A stretch of DNA of 64,000 nucleotides from NCBI GenBank assembly GCA_045562535.1, contig JBJKVP010000003.1, positions 124,001-188,000 of the forward strand, written 5' to 3'. Source of the DNA: UBA6926 sp045562535. GTDB taxonomy: Bacteria > Chloroflexota > Dehalococcoidia > UBA6926. Numbering within the stretch: the first letter of the stretch is position 1; each line of letters opens with the position of its first letter. A program made the position numbers and the translations under genes. The notes under the pieces were generated by a model. That model saw nothing but the letters and a program-made list of their open reading frames with translations. It had not been told where the DNA came from and ran no database searches. Of this stretch, positions 34,951 to 44,308 are shown one piece after another.

Positions 34951-35391
34951 ATGAAGATGCATATATTGTTAATGAATGGACCAAATCTAAATATACTGGG
35001 CAATCGAGATGCAGATCACTATGGAACTATCACTCTCGAAGTCATAGAAAAAGCATTTCAAAAGCGCGCTAACGATCTCAACATAGGGTCAGTTTCGTTT
35101 TTTCAAGCCAACAGTGAAGGGGATTTAGTTGATTTTATTCAAAACAACCCAGCCGACGCTATCGTAATTAACCCAGGTGCCCTTACACATTACGGATATA
35201 GCCTTAGAGACGCGTTAGAGGACTTCGGGAAACAAATTATAGAAGTACATATCTCAAATATATATGCTAGGGAAGATTTCCGAAATAAAAGTGTGATAGC
35301 AGACATCGCCACGGGACAAATTTCAGGTTTGGGTCTCAATGGATACCTATCGGCCCTAGACTTTTTAGCCGAAAATAATTCTCTAGAGTAA
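34951..35391 (+). CDS. aroQ: Type II 3-dehydroquinate dehydratase
   Basis: Third step of the shikimate pathway, as a dodecameric enzyme of 146 residues. Key blocks are LLMNGPNLNILGNRD, the catalytic Tyr in HYGTITLEVIE, FFQANSEGDLVDFI, INPGALTHYGYSLRDAL and EVHISNIYAREDFR with the catalytic His. All expected residues are seen. The ATG at 34951 is followed two codons later by another ATG. Next to it is a Xaa-Pro peptidase gene, the widespread aroQ-pepP-efp order. Confidence 0.96.
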   Translation: MKMHILLMNGPNLNILGNRDADHYGTITLEVIEKAFQKRANDLNIGSVSFFQANSEGDLVDFIQNNPADAIVINPGALTHYGYSLRDALEDFGKQIIEVHISNIYAREDFRNKSVIADIATGQISGLGLNGYLSALDFLAENNSLE

Positions 35392-35406
35392 GTGAGTAGT
35401 TAATTT

Positions 35407-36489
35407 ATGGTGGACTATAACAAAAGAATTGAATATCTTCGTAATTCTCTTCTAAAAGAAGAGTTGCACGGAATTATAATTTCTCAACCGGAAAACAGAA
35501 GATACATCAGTGGATTCACCGGATCATCTGGTATTTGTATTATCTCAGATAAAGAAGCAATTTTAGCAACAGATTCTAGATATACAGAACAAGCAACCAA
35601 ACAATGTCCTGAACTATCAGTAATTCAAACTACAGGAACTTTTGATAAATGGTTGCCAGAATTGCTTAATAATCTTCCAAAAGGTAGTAATTTAGGTATA
35701 GAGTCCGAGCACGTAACTTATGGAACCTTCAACAGATTTAAGACAGTTTCTGATCAACTCAGTATAACCTTAAAGCCCATGAATGGTTTATTAGAGCAAC
35801 AACGGAATATTAAAGATGAAGATGAAAAACAGTGGTTAAAAAAAGCAATCGAAATAACTGATGCTTCAATCGAAAGATTGATGGGAACTATAAATACCAA
35901 TATGACCGAAAAAGATGTCTCTTGGGAAATTGAACAAAATATGAGAACCCTCGGTGCTGAAGGAATAGCATTTGACCTGATTGTTGCATCAGGGCCAAAC
36001 GGAGCCATGGCACACCATTTCCCTTCCGAAACAAAAATAGAAAAGGGTGTTCCGATTGTTATTGATATTGGAGCGAAGTTCAACGGTTATCACGCTGATT
36101 TAACTCGGACATTCACAATTGGCAACGCCGATAACAAATTCCACGACATATTTGATATAGTATTGACTGCTCAAGAAACAGCAATTGCAACCATACAATC
36201 CGGAATCACAGGTGACAAAGCTGACAACATTGCAAGAGCAATAATCGAAGATGCTGGTTTCGGAGAAAATTTTGGCCATTCCCTTGGTCATGGAGTAGGG
36301 CTTGCAGTGCATGAATATCCAAGATTAGCTAAATCAGCAGAAGAAACCTTAAAAGATGGGATGATTTTTACAGTAGAGCCTGGGATCTATTTAACTGGCT
36401 GGGGCGGTATCAGAATAGAAGATATTGTTGAGTTAAAAGACGGTCACTGTAGTCTATTAAGCCAAGCTTCAAAAATTAGAGAGGTTTAG
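35407..36489 (+). CDS. Xaa-Pro aminopeptidase (M24B)
   Basis: A 360-residue metallopeptidase that cleaves N-terminal residues before proline. An N-terminal creatinase-like domain (about 1-125) precedes the pita-bread catalytic domain. Metal ligands are seen as Asp in VIDIGAKFNGYHADLTRTF, His in FGHSLGHGVGLAVHEYP, Glu in FTVEPGIYL and Glu in GIRIEDIVEL. The position just before efp is conserved in many bacteria and Chloroflexota; peptidase and EF-P both deal with proline-rich sequences. Confidence 0.95.
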   Translation: MVDYNKRIEYLRNSLLKEELHGIIISQPENRRYISGFTGSSGICIISDKEAILATDSRYTEQATKQCPELSVIQTTGTFDKWLPELLNNLPKGSNLGIESEHVTYGTFNRFKTVSDQLSITLKPMNGLLEQQRNIKDEDEKQWLKKAIEITDASIERLMGTINTNMTEKDVSWEIEQNMRTLGAEGIAFDLIVASGPNGAMAHHFPSETKIEKGVPIVIDIGAKFNGYHADLTRTFTIGNADNKFHDIFDIVLTAQETAIATIQSGITGDKADNIARAIIEDAGFGENFGHSLGHGVGLAVHEYPRLAKSAEETLKDGMIFTVEPGIYLTGWGGIRIEDIVELKDGHCSLLSQASKIREV

Positions 36490-36503
36490 AGAGGAACCTG
36501 GAA

Positions 36504-37061
36504 ATGACATTAAACACCGGAGATCTTCACAAGGGAGTGACCATAGAAATAGACGGCGTCTTATTCCAATTACTCGACGTTCATCACATAAAAGCTAAGA
36601 GATCAGCACAGGTCCGAATGAAACTACGTGACGTGAAAAACGGACACACCGTAGAAAAAACAGTCTTTTCTGGAGAAAAATTTGTCAAAGCTGATGTCGA
36701 AACAAGAGAAGTACAATACCTATATAACGATGAAGATTTATATTATTTCATGGACACAGAATCATTTGATCAGTTCCCATTAAATAAAGAAAATATCGAG
36801 AATGTTATCCCATTCATGACGGATAATATGTTATTAGAACTAGATTTCTATGAAAACGATCCTATCGGTGCCCAAATGCCTACGACTGTCGTACTAAAAG
36901 TAGATGATACTCCGCCCTCGCATAAGGGTGATACTGCGACATCTGGAACAAAGCCCGCAACTCTAGAAACAGGCCTAGTAATCACAGTACCAAGCTTCAT
37001 CCAAAAAGATTCTCAAGTTGTGGTTGATACTCGAACTGGGGAATACGTGGAGCGTGCTTAA
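36504..37061 (+). CDS. efp: Elongation factor P with shortened tip loop
   Basis: A 185-residue three-domain translation factor that rescues ribosomes stalled at polyprolines. Domain I begins TGDLHKGVTIEIDGVLFQLL. The tip loop normally reads KPGKGxAFVR; here it is HIKAKRSAQVRMKL, one residue shorter, with K32 or R33 at the tip. Domains II and III are normal (TVEKTVFSGEKFVKADV, and the end FIQKDSQVVVDTRTGEYVERA). No EF-P-modifying gene such as epmA or earP is in the window. The ATG at 36504 follows AGAGAGGAACC. Confidence 0.95.
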   Translation: MTLNTGDLHKGVTIEIDGVLFQLLDVHHIKAKRSAQVRMKLRDVKNGHTVEKTVFSGEKFVKADVETREVQYLYNDEDLYYFMDTESFDQFPLNKENIENVIPFMTDNMLLELDFYENDPIGAQMPTTVVLKVDDTPPSHKGDTATSGTKPATLETGLVITVPSFIQKDSQVVVDTRTGEYVERA

Positions 37062-37755
37062 CCAACAAAAAGACGAAGATAATATAGAGCCAATCCGCGC
37101 AGATTTTCATATCCATACAGAATTTTCACCCGATTCGAGGTTTAAGATCACAGATCTTATCAACGCTTGTTTAAGAGAAAATTTAAATCTTATAGCTGTC
37201 ACTGACCACCATACGATTGAAGGAGCACAACAAATCCAGAATGAAGCTCCTTTTCCGGTAATAATTGGTCAAGAAATATTATCTTCTGATGGCGAAATAA
37301 TAGGTTTATTCTTAGAAAAAGTTATACAAAGTAAATTATCTGCAAAAGACACGGTAAAAGCCATCAAGGATCAAGGCGGATTTGTCCAGATACCACACCC
37401 TTTTGACAGATTTCGAAACAACCATATAAAAGAAAAAGCTCTTTTTGAGATTCTTGATGATGTGGATATTATCGAAATCTTTAATGCCAGAACAATTATG
37501 ACTAATGATATCAATAAATCTATACAATTTTACAATGTTAATAAAGAAGAATTTAACCTTCATAAAGTAGGTGTTACAGATTCCCACACTAACTACGAAA
37601 TCGGAAAAACTTACAACGAATTACCCGTATATAACGGTAAAGAAACTTTTCTGGATTCCCTAAACCACACCAAAATTGTAGGGAAAAAAATCACACCTTG
37701 GATACATGCTGTCACAAGGTACAATACTTGGAGCAAAAAACTAGTACCTAGCTAG
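37054..37755 (+). CDS. PHP-domain metal-dependent phosphoesterase
   Basis: A 233-residue protein of the PHP family, related to PolIIIA-N and RNase AM/YciV-type phosphoesterases. Motif I is DFHIHTEFSPDS, motif II includes ITDHHTIEGA-like VTDHHTIEG, and later GQEILSSDGEIIGLF, IPHPFDRFR and the metal ligands in GVTDSHTNYEIG are visible. The start is best placed at GTG 37054, which overlaps the efp stop by eight bases. A TTG at 37018 in the same frame would overlap further, and neither has a good ribosome site. The substrate is unknown. Confidence 0.8.
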   Translation: MLNQQKDEDNIEPIRADFHIHTEFSPDSRFKITDLINACLRENLNLIAVTDHHTIEGAQQIQNEAPFPVIIGQEILSSDGEIIGLFLEKVIQSKLSAKDTVKAIKDQGGFVQIPHPFDRFRNNHIKEKALFEILDDVDIIEIFNARTIMTNDINKSIQFYNVNKEEFNLHKVGVTDSHTNYEIGKTYNELPVYNGKETFLDSLNHTKIVGKKITPWIHAVTRYNTWSKKLVPS

Positions 37756-37758
37756 TAT

Positions 37759-39072
37759 TTAAGCGGTCTTCCTAATAGTTTCCCAATCGATCTCGTTTCC
37801 ATCTTCATCCAACAAGGATGGTGGAACTCTCTTTTCAGCAACATCCTTAGAAATAACGCAAGAATGAACATTTTCGATACTGGGAATTTCATACATTAAA
37901 TCAAGTAATATATCTTCCATGATAGTACGCAGAGCACGAGCCCCTGTATTTTGCTTGAGAGCTTTTTCTACAACCACATCAAGCGCGTCTTCAGTAAATG
38001 AAAGAGTGACTCCATCCATCTCAAACAAAGATAAATACTGCTTAATTAAAGAATTCTTGGGTTCTTTCAAAACCCGAAGCAAATCGTCTTTTTTCAATGG
38101 GTTCAATGCAACAGCTAACGGCATTCTTCCTACAAATTCTGGGATCATACCGTACTCCAGTAGGTCATCATGACTAAGATTCGACATCGTATCAGAGTCA
38201 GCTCTGCCATCATCGCTACCACTGGAAAGATCAAATCCAACTACATGACGGTTTTTGGAAACTCGTTTTTCAACAATTTCATCAATATTTTCAAAAGCTC
38301 CACCACATATAAATAAAATGCCGGATGTATCTATTTGGATAAACTCTTGTTGCGGATGCTTTCGTCCACCTTGTGGAGGTACGTTTACAACTGCTCCTTC
38401 AATAATCTTTAGCAACGCTTGTTGCACTCCTTCTCCAGACACATCTCTGGTAATAGAAGGGTTTGAACTTCTCCTCCCAGTCTTATCTATTTCATCAACA
38501 TAGATAATCCCTTTTTCGGCCTTTTTAATATCGTTACCAGCAGCCTGAATTAATTTCAATAATATGTTTTCCACATCCTCACCAACATAACCTGCTTCTG
38601 TTAAAGATGTTGCGTCAACTATCGCGAAAGGTACTTCAAGAATTCTAGATAAGGTTTCGGCTAGTAGAGTTTTCCCAGAACCTGTAGGGCCCACTAATAA
38701 AATATTTGTTTTACCTAATTCAATAGAGTCAGAGGTGTTCATATGCTGGGACTGCACTTTTTTATAGTGATTATATACACCAACACTTAAAACACGCTTA
38801 GCGTGCTCCTGACCTATCACGTACTCTTGCAACCGATCATAAATAAATTTAGGTTTAGGAAGATCTTTGACTAAAATCCCATCAAATTCATTGGTAGTCA
38901 ACCCAGTTAAATTCGCGCCAGCAATGATTTGAGTGCATACAGCGACACATTCATCACATATATACACTTCCTCTGAACCAGCTATAAGTCTCTTAACTTC
39001 GGTTTGGGATTTGGAACAGAAGGAACAAGAGTAAGATGATTCGTTACCATCACCACCGGATGTGTCACTCAT
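37759..39072 (-). CDS. clpX: ATP-dependent protease ATPase subunit ClpX
   Basis: A 437-residue AAA+ unfoldase that feeds ClpP. The zinc-binding domain CSFCSKSQTEVKRLIAG with ICDECVAVC is at the N-terminus. Walker A is LLVGPTGSGKTLLAETL, Walker B is GIIYVDEIDK, and the pore loop is VDATSLTEAGYVGEDVE. The tail VPPSLLDEDGNEIDW is less usual. It is on the minus strand downstream of clpP, 36 bases away, in the classical tig-clpP-clpX order. Confidence 0.97.
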   Translation of the reverse strand: MSDTSGGDGNESSYSCSFCSKSQTEVKRLIAGSEEVYICDECVAVCTQIIAGANLTGLTTNEFDGILVKDLPKPKFIYDRLQEYVIGQEHAKRVLSVGVYNHYKKVQSQHMNTSDSIELGKTNILLVGPTGSGKTLLAETLSRILEVPFAIVDATSLTEAGYVGEDVENILLKLIQAAGNDIKKAEKGIIYVDEIDKTGRRSSNPSITRDVSGEGVQQALLKIIEGAVVNVPPQGGRKHPQQEFIQIDTSGILFICGGAFENIDEIVEKRVSKNRHVVGFDLSSGSDDGRADSDTMSNLSHDDLLEYGMIPEFVGRMPLAVALNPLKKDDLLRVLKEPKNSLIKQYLSLFEMDGVTLSFTEDALDVVVEKALKQNTGARALRTIMEDILLDLMYEIPSIENVHSCVISKDVAEKRVPPSLLDEDGNEIDWETIRKTA

Positions 39073-39108
39073 ATCGGTACCCTTGCCTTCCTAAAATACA
39101 CCTAAAAT

Positions 39109-39735
39109 CTACTCTGAAGCGTCAGCTGAAGAATCTTCCTTGCTTAACACTTGATCGATTAAACCGTAATCCATAGCTTGTTCAGATGTTAAATAATAAT
39201 CTCTATCAGTATCTCTAGCTATCTTATCAATTGGCTGCCCCGTGTGGGTAGAAAGTATACCTCGGATTATTTCCTGGATTCTCAATATTTCTCTTGCAGC
39301 AATTTCTATATCCGAAGCTTGCCCCTGCGCCCCTCCCAAAGGTTGGTGCATATGGATCGTGGAACTCGGCAAAGCATATCGTTTTCCTTCTGCTCCTGCG
39401 CAAAGGAGTATTGTCCCCATGCTAGCGGCCATACCGACACAAATAGTGGAAACGTCCGCCCTTATTAGCTGCATCGTATCGTATATTGCTAAACCTGAGG
39501 TTATGACTCCTCCAGGGCTATTAATATACAAAGAGATGTCTTTATCTGGATCTTCTCTATCAAGGTATAACAATTGTGCAACTATAAGGTTAGCCACCTG
39601 ATCATTAATCTGGGTCCCTAAAAAAATAATTCGCTCTTTAAGCAAGAGGGAATATATATCAAAAGACCTCTCTCCTCTTGCCCCTGATTCGATAACCATC
39701 GGTATAATGTTTTGCGGATCGTTGATCAATGCCAT
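39109..39735 (-). CDS. clpP: ATP-dependent Clp protease proteolytic subunit ClpP
   Basis: A 208-residue serine peptidase that forms 14-mer barrels with ClpX or ClpC. The catalytic Ser is in GMAASMGTILLCAG, the His in IHMHQPLGG, and the Asp in DRDYYLTSEQAMDYGLID. The N-terminus PMVIESGARGERSFDIYSLLL is canonical. The gene lies between tig and clpX on the minus strand. A separate ClpC gene (54027-56534) in the same window would share this barrel. Confidence 0.97.
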   Translation of the reverse strand: MALINDPQNIIPMVIESGARGERSFDIYSLLLKERIIFLGTQINDQVANLIVAQLLYLDREDPDKDISLYINSPGGVITSGLAIYDTMQLIRADVSTICVGMAASMGTILLCAGAEGKRYALPSSTIHMHQPLGGAQGQASDIEIAAREILRIQEIIRGILSTHTGQPIDKIARDTDRDYYLTSEQAMDYGLIDQVLSKEDSSADASE

Positions 39736-39763
39736 TTTTTAATCTCCTTGATTTATTAAATTA

Positions 39764-41164
39764 CTAAACTGGTTTCTTTTTTGCAGCTGGTTTCTTTTTT
39801 GCAGCTGGTTTCTTCTTTGTAGAAGCTTTTCTTTTCTTTTTAACTGGTTGATCTGCAATATCACTCAGGAAATCAACTGTTTTCCTCGCTGTTAACCTAC
39901 GACTAATAGTATCTCTTGCAGCTGGATTCGTGAATAAGGCAACCGCTTGTTGCCTTTGATCTCCTTCAGGTTGTTCTTCTATAAATCGATCGATCTCCTC
40001 TTGAATTTCATCCTCTGAAGGGCTAATTTTTGCAACTTCCGCTAGCTCCGAGACTAGCAATGACTGTTTGATTCTTTTTTCAGCCTGCGGTTTCATTGAT
40101 TCTCGAATACCATCTGGGTCCTGGCCACTACTTTCTAAATATGCTTCTAAAGACATTCCCATACTTCTTAATTGTTGGTCTTGATCTTGTATCATATGAT
40201 CTATTTCAGCATCCAGCATCATCGGAGGAAAATTCAAGGTTGCTTTCTCTTCTAACATATCCAAGATCTGCTCTTCATATTGCGCAGCTGAATCTTGTTT
40301 TGTTCGCTCCTCTATATCCCCTCTAATCTTATTTTTTAAATCTTCAAGGCTCTCGTAAGATTCGTCCTCAGTTAGCGAGACGGATTTAGCCCATTCATCA
40401 TCAATTTCTGGTTTTACCTGTTCTTTAACTTCATGAACAGTAACTATAAATTTAGCCTCTTTACCTTTGAGCTCTTCCATAGAAAAATCTTCAGGAACTT
40501 CGATAGAAAATTCCCTTGTATCACCTTGGCTCGCTCCTACTAGATTATCGGCAAAACCTGGGACAGGATAGGTTACATCATTGTTAACTAAGTAACTGAT
40601 TGACTTCTCTGCCATAAAAGCAGAATCTGAAATTTCCCCATTGTCTTTCACAACGTAACCATCAATGTCCACCGTAGAAAGATCTCCCAATTCTAATCCT
40701 CTTTCAACAGGTTCCCAGGGTGTCCTCTGCATAACTAGGTTTTCAATAACCTCTTCAACTTGCGTTTCATCCACTTTAATTTTTTCTCTTGGTAATCTTA
40801 TAGAATCATAATCACCTAACGTTACTTCTGGTTTCAAGGGAACTACGGTCGTAAAGGTAATAGGATCAAGCGAATCAATATCAGTTATCTTAGGGGGAGC
40901 CACGGGCTCTAAGTTCTCCTCTTGAACAGCATCTACGGTCATATCGTCCAAAAATTGCTCTAGTCCTTCTTGTACCAAAGTCTCTGACCCAATAAATCTT
41001 TCAAGAATAGAACGGGGCGTTTTTCCTTTGCGAAAACCTGGCACGCTATATTGCCCCACTAATTTCTTATATGAGCGTTCCTTATGCTTCTCAATCTCAT
41101 CGGGTTCCAATTCAATGACAAGCTGTATCTGTCGATTCTCTAGATCTTCTGAGGTGATCTTCAA
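39764..41164 (-). CDS. tig: Trigger factor with a Lys/Pro/Ala-repeat tail
   Basis: Ribosome-bound chaperone of 466 residues. The N-terminal ribosome-binding motif GFRKGKTPR lies at about residues 45-53. A PPIase-like middle (LGDLSTVDIDGYVV, TREFSIEVPEDFS) and an arm domain rich in helices follow. Unlike typical trigger factors, the last 30 residues are a basic repeat (KKKRKASTKKKPAAKKKPAAKKKPV) resembling a histone-H1-like tail. It heads the tig-clpP-clpX run. Confidence 0.95.
   Translation of the reverse strand: MKITSEDLENRQIQLVIELEPDEIEKHKERSYKKLVGQYSVPGFRKGKTPRSILERFIGSETLVQEGLEQFLDDMTVDAVQEENLEPVAPPKITDIDSLDPITFTTVVPLKPEVTLGDYDSIRLPREKIKVDETQVEEVIENLVMQRTPWEPVERGLELGDLSTVDIDGYVVKDNGEISDSAFMAEKSISYLVNNDVTYPVPGFADNLVGASQGDTREFSIEVPEDFSMEELKGKEAKFIVTVHEVKEQVKPEIDDEWAKSVSLTEDESYESLEDLKNKIRGDIEERTKQDSAAQYEEQILDMLEEKATLNFPPMMLDAEIDHMIQDQDQQLRSMGMSLEAYLESSGQDPDGIRESMKPQAEKRIKQSLLVSELAEVAKISPSEDEIQEEIDRFIEEQPEGDQRQQAVALFTNPAARDTISRRLTARKTVDFLSDIADQPVKKKRKASTKKKPAAKKKPAAKKKPV
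39771..39824 (-). repeat. 18-base tandem repeat in the tig tail
   Basis: Two identical copies of an 18-base unit (ggtttcttttttgcagct on the plus strand, 39771-39788 and 39789-39806) are followed by a diverged third copy to 39824. They encode the repeated KKPAAK motif of the trigger factor tail. Variation in copy number would change tail length without shifting the frame. Confidence 0.8.
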
Positions 41165-41235
41165 CGTTTAATACTCCTAAAAACAATCGGTGAAATTACT
41201 GAACCTATTATACACAGCAGACAGTAATTTATTAC

Positions 41236-43044
41236 CTATTCTTCTTCAATAATTTTATTAATACTAAGTCCAATATCTTGTAATTGCTCATTATCAATTG
41301 CTGAAGGTGCTTTCGTTAATAAATCTTGTGATGTTTGTGTTTTGGGAAAAGGGATTACTTCTCTTATATTGGGCTCACCAGCAAGAACCGCAACGAGTCG
41401 ATCAATTCCAGCTGCAATACCACCGTGAGGGGGAGCGCCATAACTCAAAGCTGTTAGCAGATGGCCAAATCTTTCATCCATTTCCTCAGAGGAATATCCA
41501 ATGAACCTTAATATATCTTCTTGTAATTCCTTCTCATGAATTCTAATAGATCCTGAAGCTATCTCATAACCATTTAACACACAATCATACGCTCTAGATT
41601 TGATATCACCTGGAGATTCATCCAGTAATCGCATGTCTTCTAGTTTTGGAGCAGTAAAAGGATGATGCGTAGCCTCCCAATGGTCACGCTCTTTACTCCA
41701 CTGAAAAAGCGGAAACTCAGTTATAAATGCAAAACTGAGCTTGGTTGGATCTTTCACATCTAATTTATCGCCTAAAACATTTCGTACTTCACCCAGAGAT
41801 TGATTAACCACCGATTTATCTCCGGCAACAATTAGTATCATATCCCCTACACTTGCGTTCACTTTAACGGATAAATTCCTGACTAATTCAGCGGTTAAAT
41901 ACTTAGCAAGTGGCGACTTAATATTTTCGATTTTTATTTCAGATATAGGAAGGTTACTATCTCCTTCTATAGATATAGTTAAAAGACCTTTTGCACCTTG
42001 CGAGCGCGCCGCTTCGGTTAACTCAGTGATGTCACGTCTTGATAAATGAGAGCCACCTGGCACATTGATTGCCTTAATCATTCCATTTCCGTTTATTACG
42101 GGTCTAAATACATCAATTCCATCTAAGCCATCAAGTTCAGTAATCTCTATAAGTTCCATGGAAAATCGTAAATCGGGTTTATCTGATCCAAATCGATTCA
42201 TGGATTCTTCATAGGTCAAAATAGGAAAAGGTCCGGACAATTCAAGTTCTGGAGTAATTTCAGACACTAAGCTTGAAAATAGTTTTTCAATAAGAGAAAA
42301 AATATCTGCTTCCTCTACGAAACTTATCTCCAGATCTAATTGAGTAAATTCAGGCTGTCGATCGGCTCGTAAATCTTCGTCCCGAAAACATCGAGCAATC
42401 TGAAAATATTTTTCTATCCCCCCGATCATAAGAAGTTGTTTTAATTGTTGTGGTGATTGGGGTAAAGCAAAAAAATGACCAGGGTAAACTCGAGATGGGA
42501 CAAGGTAATCCCTTGCTCCTTCGGGTGTACTCTTAATCAATATAGGTGTTTCTACCTCAAGAAAATCCTGCTCGTCAAGAAAATCTCGAATAAATTTAAC
42601 AACATTATGCCTCAATAAAATATTAGAATACATGCGGTTTCTTCGAAGATCCAAATAACGATATTCAAGTCTGAGAGATTCATCAACGTCAGATTCTTCG
42701 TTTATATAGAACGGAGGATTAAGGCTTTTGTTAAAAACCTCAAGTTTTTCTGCCTGGATCTCAATTTCACCACTGCTCATATTAGGATTGAATGTGCCTT
42801 CAGGTCTATCAAAAACAGTACCTTCAACTCCAACCACCCATTCGCTGCGCAGTTCTTCTGCTATCAAATAACTCTCTCTATTCTTGTCTGGATCAAGGGT
42901 TATTTGAACGATTCCTGATCGATCCCTAAGGTCTAAAAAAATTAAACCCCCGTGATCTCGTCTCCTATTAACCCAACCTGCGAGTTTTACCTTCTGTCCA
43001 ACATTAGAGCTATCTAATTCACCACAGTTATTGGCCCTTAACAT
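41236..43044 (-). CDS. aspS: Aspartyl-tRNA synthetase
   Basis: Class II synthetase of the bacterial type, 602 residues, including the GAD insertion domain (about residues 290-430). An OB-fold anticodon domain opens with GWVNRRRDHGGLIFLDLRD. Motif 2 appears as FRDEDLRADRQPEFTQLDLE and motif 3 as GGIAAGIDRLVAVLAG. The QSPQQLKQLLM segment and the bacterial insertion distinguish it from archaeal AspRS. Specificity between discriminating and non-discriminating forms cannot be told by eye. Upstream 72 bases from tig on the same strand. Confidence 0.96.
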   Translation of the reverse strand: MLRANNCGELDSSNVGQKVKLAGWVNRRRDHGGLIFLDLRDRSGIVQITLDPDKNRESYLIAEELRSEWVVGVEGTVFDRPEGTFNPNMSSGEIEIQAEKLEVFNKSLNPPFYINEESDVDESLRLEYRYLDLRRNRMYSNILLRHNVVKFIRDFLDEQDFLEVETPILIKSTPEGARDYLVPSRVYPGHFFALPQSPQQLKQLLMIGGIEKYFQIARCFRDEDLRADRQPEFTQLDLEISFVEEADIFSLIEKLFSSLVSEITPELELSGPFPILTYEESMNRFGSDKPDLRFSMELIEITELDGLDGIDVFRPVINGNGMIKAINVPGGSHLSRRDITELTEAARSQGAKGLLTISIEGDSNLPISEIKIENIKSPLAKYLTAELVRNLSVKVNASVGDMILIVAGDKSVVNQSLGEVRNVLGDKLDVKDPTKLSFAFITEFPLFQWSKERDHWEATHHPFTAPKLEDMRLLDESPGDIKSRAYDCVLNGYEIASGSIRIHEKELQEDILRFIGYSSEEMDERFGHLLTALSYGAPPHGGIAAGIDRLVAVLAGEPNIREVIPFPKTQTSQDLLTKAPSAIDNEQLQDIGLSINKIIEEE

Positions 43045-43194
43045 ACACTACTTCCCTAACAAACATATATTCTCATGACTAGCTATATCAGATGATAGCA
43101 CGGCAACTAGTAAATTTGGGTCACGTTTTAGTAACGTCGCTCAAAATTCTATTATGGTTTAATATTGCATCAGTTATTGAAAGGAGCGTTCTAT

Positions 43195-44298
43195 TTGAAG
43201 AATCAAGCAATGTTTGAAAGAGCGTTATCGATACTTGAGCAATTAGGGAAAGAAGCAGCGGTTCCATATCATGAAACAAAGGTTTCTTTACAGATAAAAA
43301 ACATACTAGAAGAGCAAAATATTAAATATTTTGAGGACACCTACGGAAACATAATCGCGTCTTATAAGAATCCCATAAATAGCAACTCGAAACCTCCGAT
43401 CGCCTTTGTATCTCATATGGATCATCCAGGAATTGAAATAACATCCGTGGAAAAAGGAAACTCGGTTGGGAAAATGATTGGACGAACTTCTGACTCAATA
43501 TTTACAGAATCAACGCCACTAATCATACACGATTCAGAAGGGCAAATAATTAAAGGAGAATCCATAAAAAGCGATACTCAATCATCAGAAACGATACAAA
43601 TTATGACTGCTGAAAATAAACTCCCCGTGCTTCCCGCTTTCGCTGTTTTTGATCTTCCAGAATTCATCCTGGAAGGCGGGAAAATTCGGATGCGGGCCTG
43701 TGACGACCTTGTTGGTTGTGCTGCATCTCTTACAATCTTGGAACACCTTGCAAAGGAAAATAAACCTGGCAACGTACAAGCTATTTTCACAAGGGCGGAG
43801 GAGGCTGGTTTAGTTGGCGCAAGACTACTAGCACATGACGAGCTCATATCAAAAGAAACAATAATCATCTCAATAGAAACTTCTAAATCAATACCTGGAG
43901 GAGAGATAGGTAAAGGACCCATAATAAGAGTAGGGGATGCCGCTACCACTTTTTCACAAACAGCAGAATCACTTCTCAATATATCTAGAGAACATTTGAA
44001 AGAGAGCGAGGAGGGTATCCAAATTCAACGACAATTGATGGATGGAGGTGTATGCGAAGCTAGTGCGTTCATATTAAATGGTTATCATGCTACGGGAATA
44101 GCCTTCCCACTTGCACACTACCACAATGGTTTAGGAGAATCATCGATCGAAGCAGAATTCATCGATGCCAATGACTTCATGGGGGGATTAGATTTACTTC
44201 TCGAAACAACCTCTATAAATATCGAAGATGAATCTGCCTTGTTTACTAGGCTAAAATCTCATCCGCGCGAGCTCGCAGAAAAATTAAAAGATACATAA
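43195..44298 (+). CDS. M42-like metallo-aminopeptidase
   Basis: A 367-residue peptidase-like protein of the M42/M20 clan. Metal-site blocks are FVSHMDHPGIEI (His/Asp), MRACDDLVGCAASL (bridging Asp), FTRAEEAGLVGARLL (catalytic Glu pair), and a late AFPLAHYHNG that supplies His ligands. The start is TTG at 43195, eight bases after a good GGAG (AAAGGAGCG); an upstream TTG at 43165 would include that ribosome site inside the gene. Exact peptide specificity is unknown. Confidence 0.8.
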   Translation: MKNQAMFERALSILEQLGKEAAVPYHETKVSLQIKNILEEQNIKYFEDTYGNIIASYKNPINSNSKPPIAFVSHMDHPGIEITSVEKGNSVGKMIGRTSDSIFTESTPLIIHDSEGQIIKGESIKSDTQSSETIQIMTAENKLPVLPAFAVFDLPEFILEGGKIRMRACDDLVGCAASLTILEHLAKENKPGNVQAIFTRAEEAGLVGARLLAHDELISKETIIISIETSKSIPGGEIGKGPIIRVGDAATTFSQTAESLLNISREHLKESEEGIQIQRQLMDGGVCEASAFILNGYHATGIAFPLAHYHNGLGESSIEAEFIDANDFMGGLDLLLETTSINIEDESALFTRLKSHPRELAEKLKDT

Positions 44299-44308
44299 AT
44301 TCTATTTG

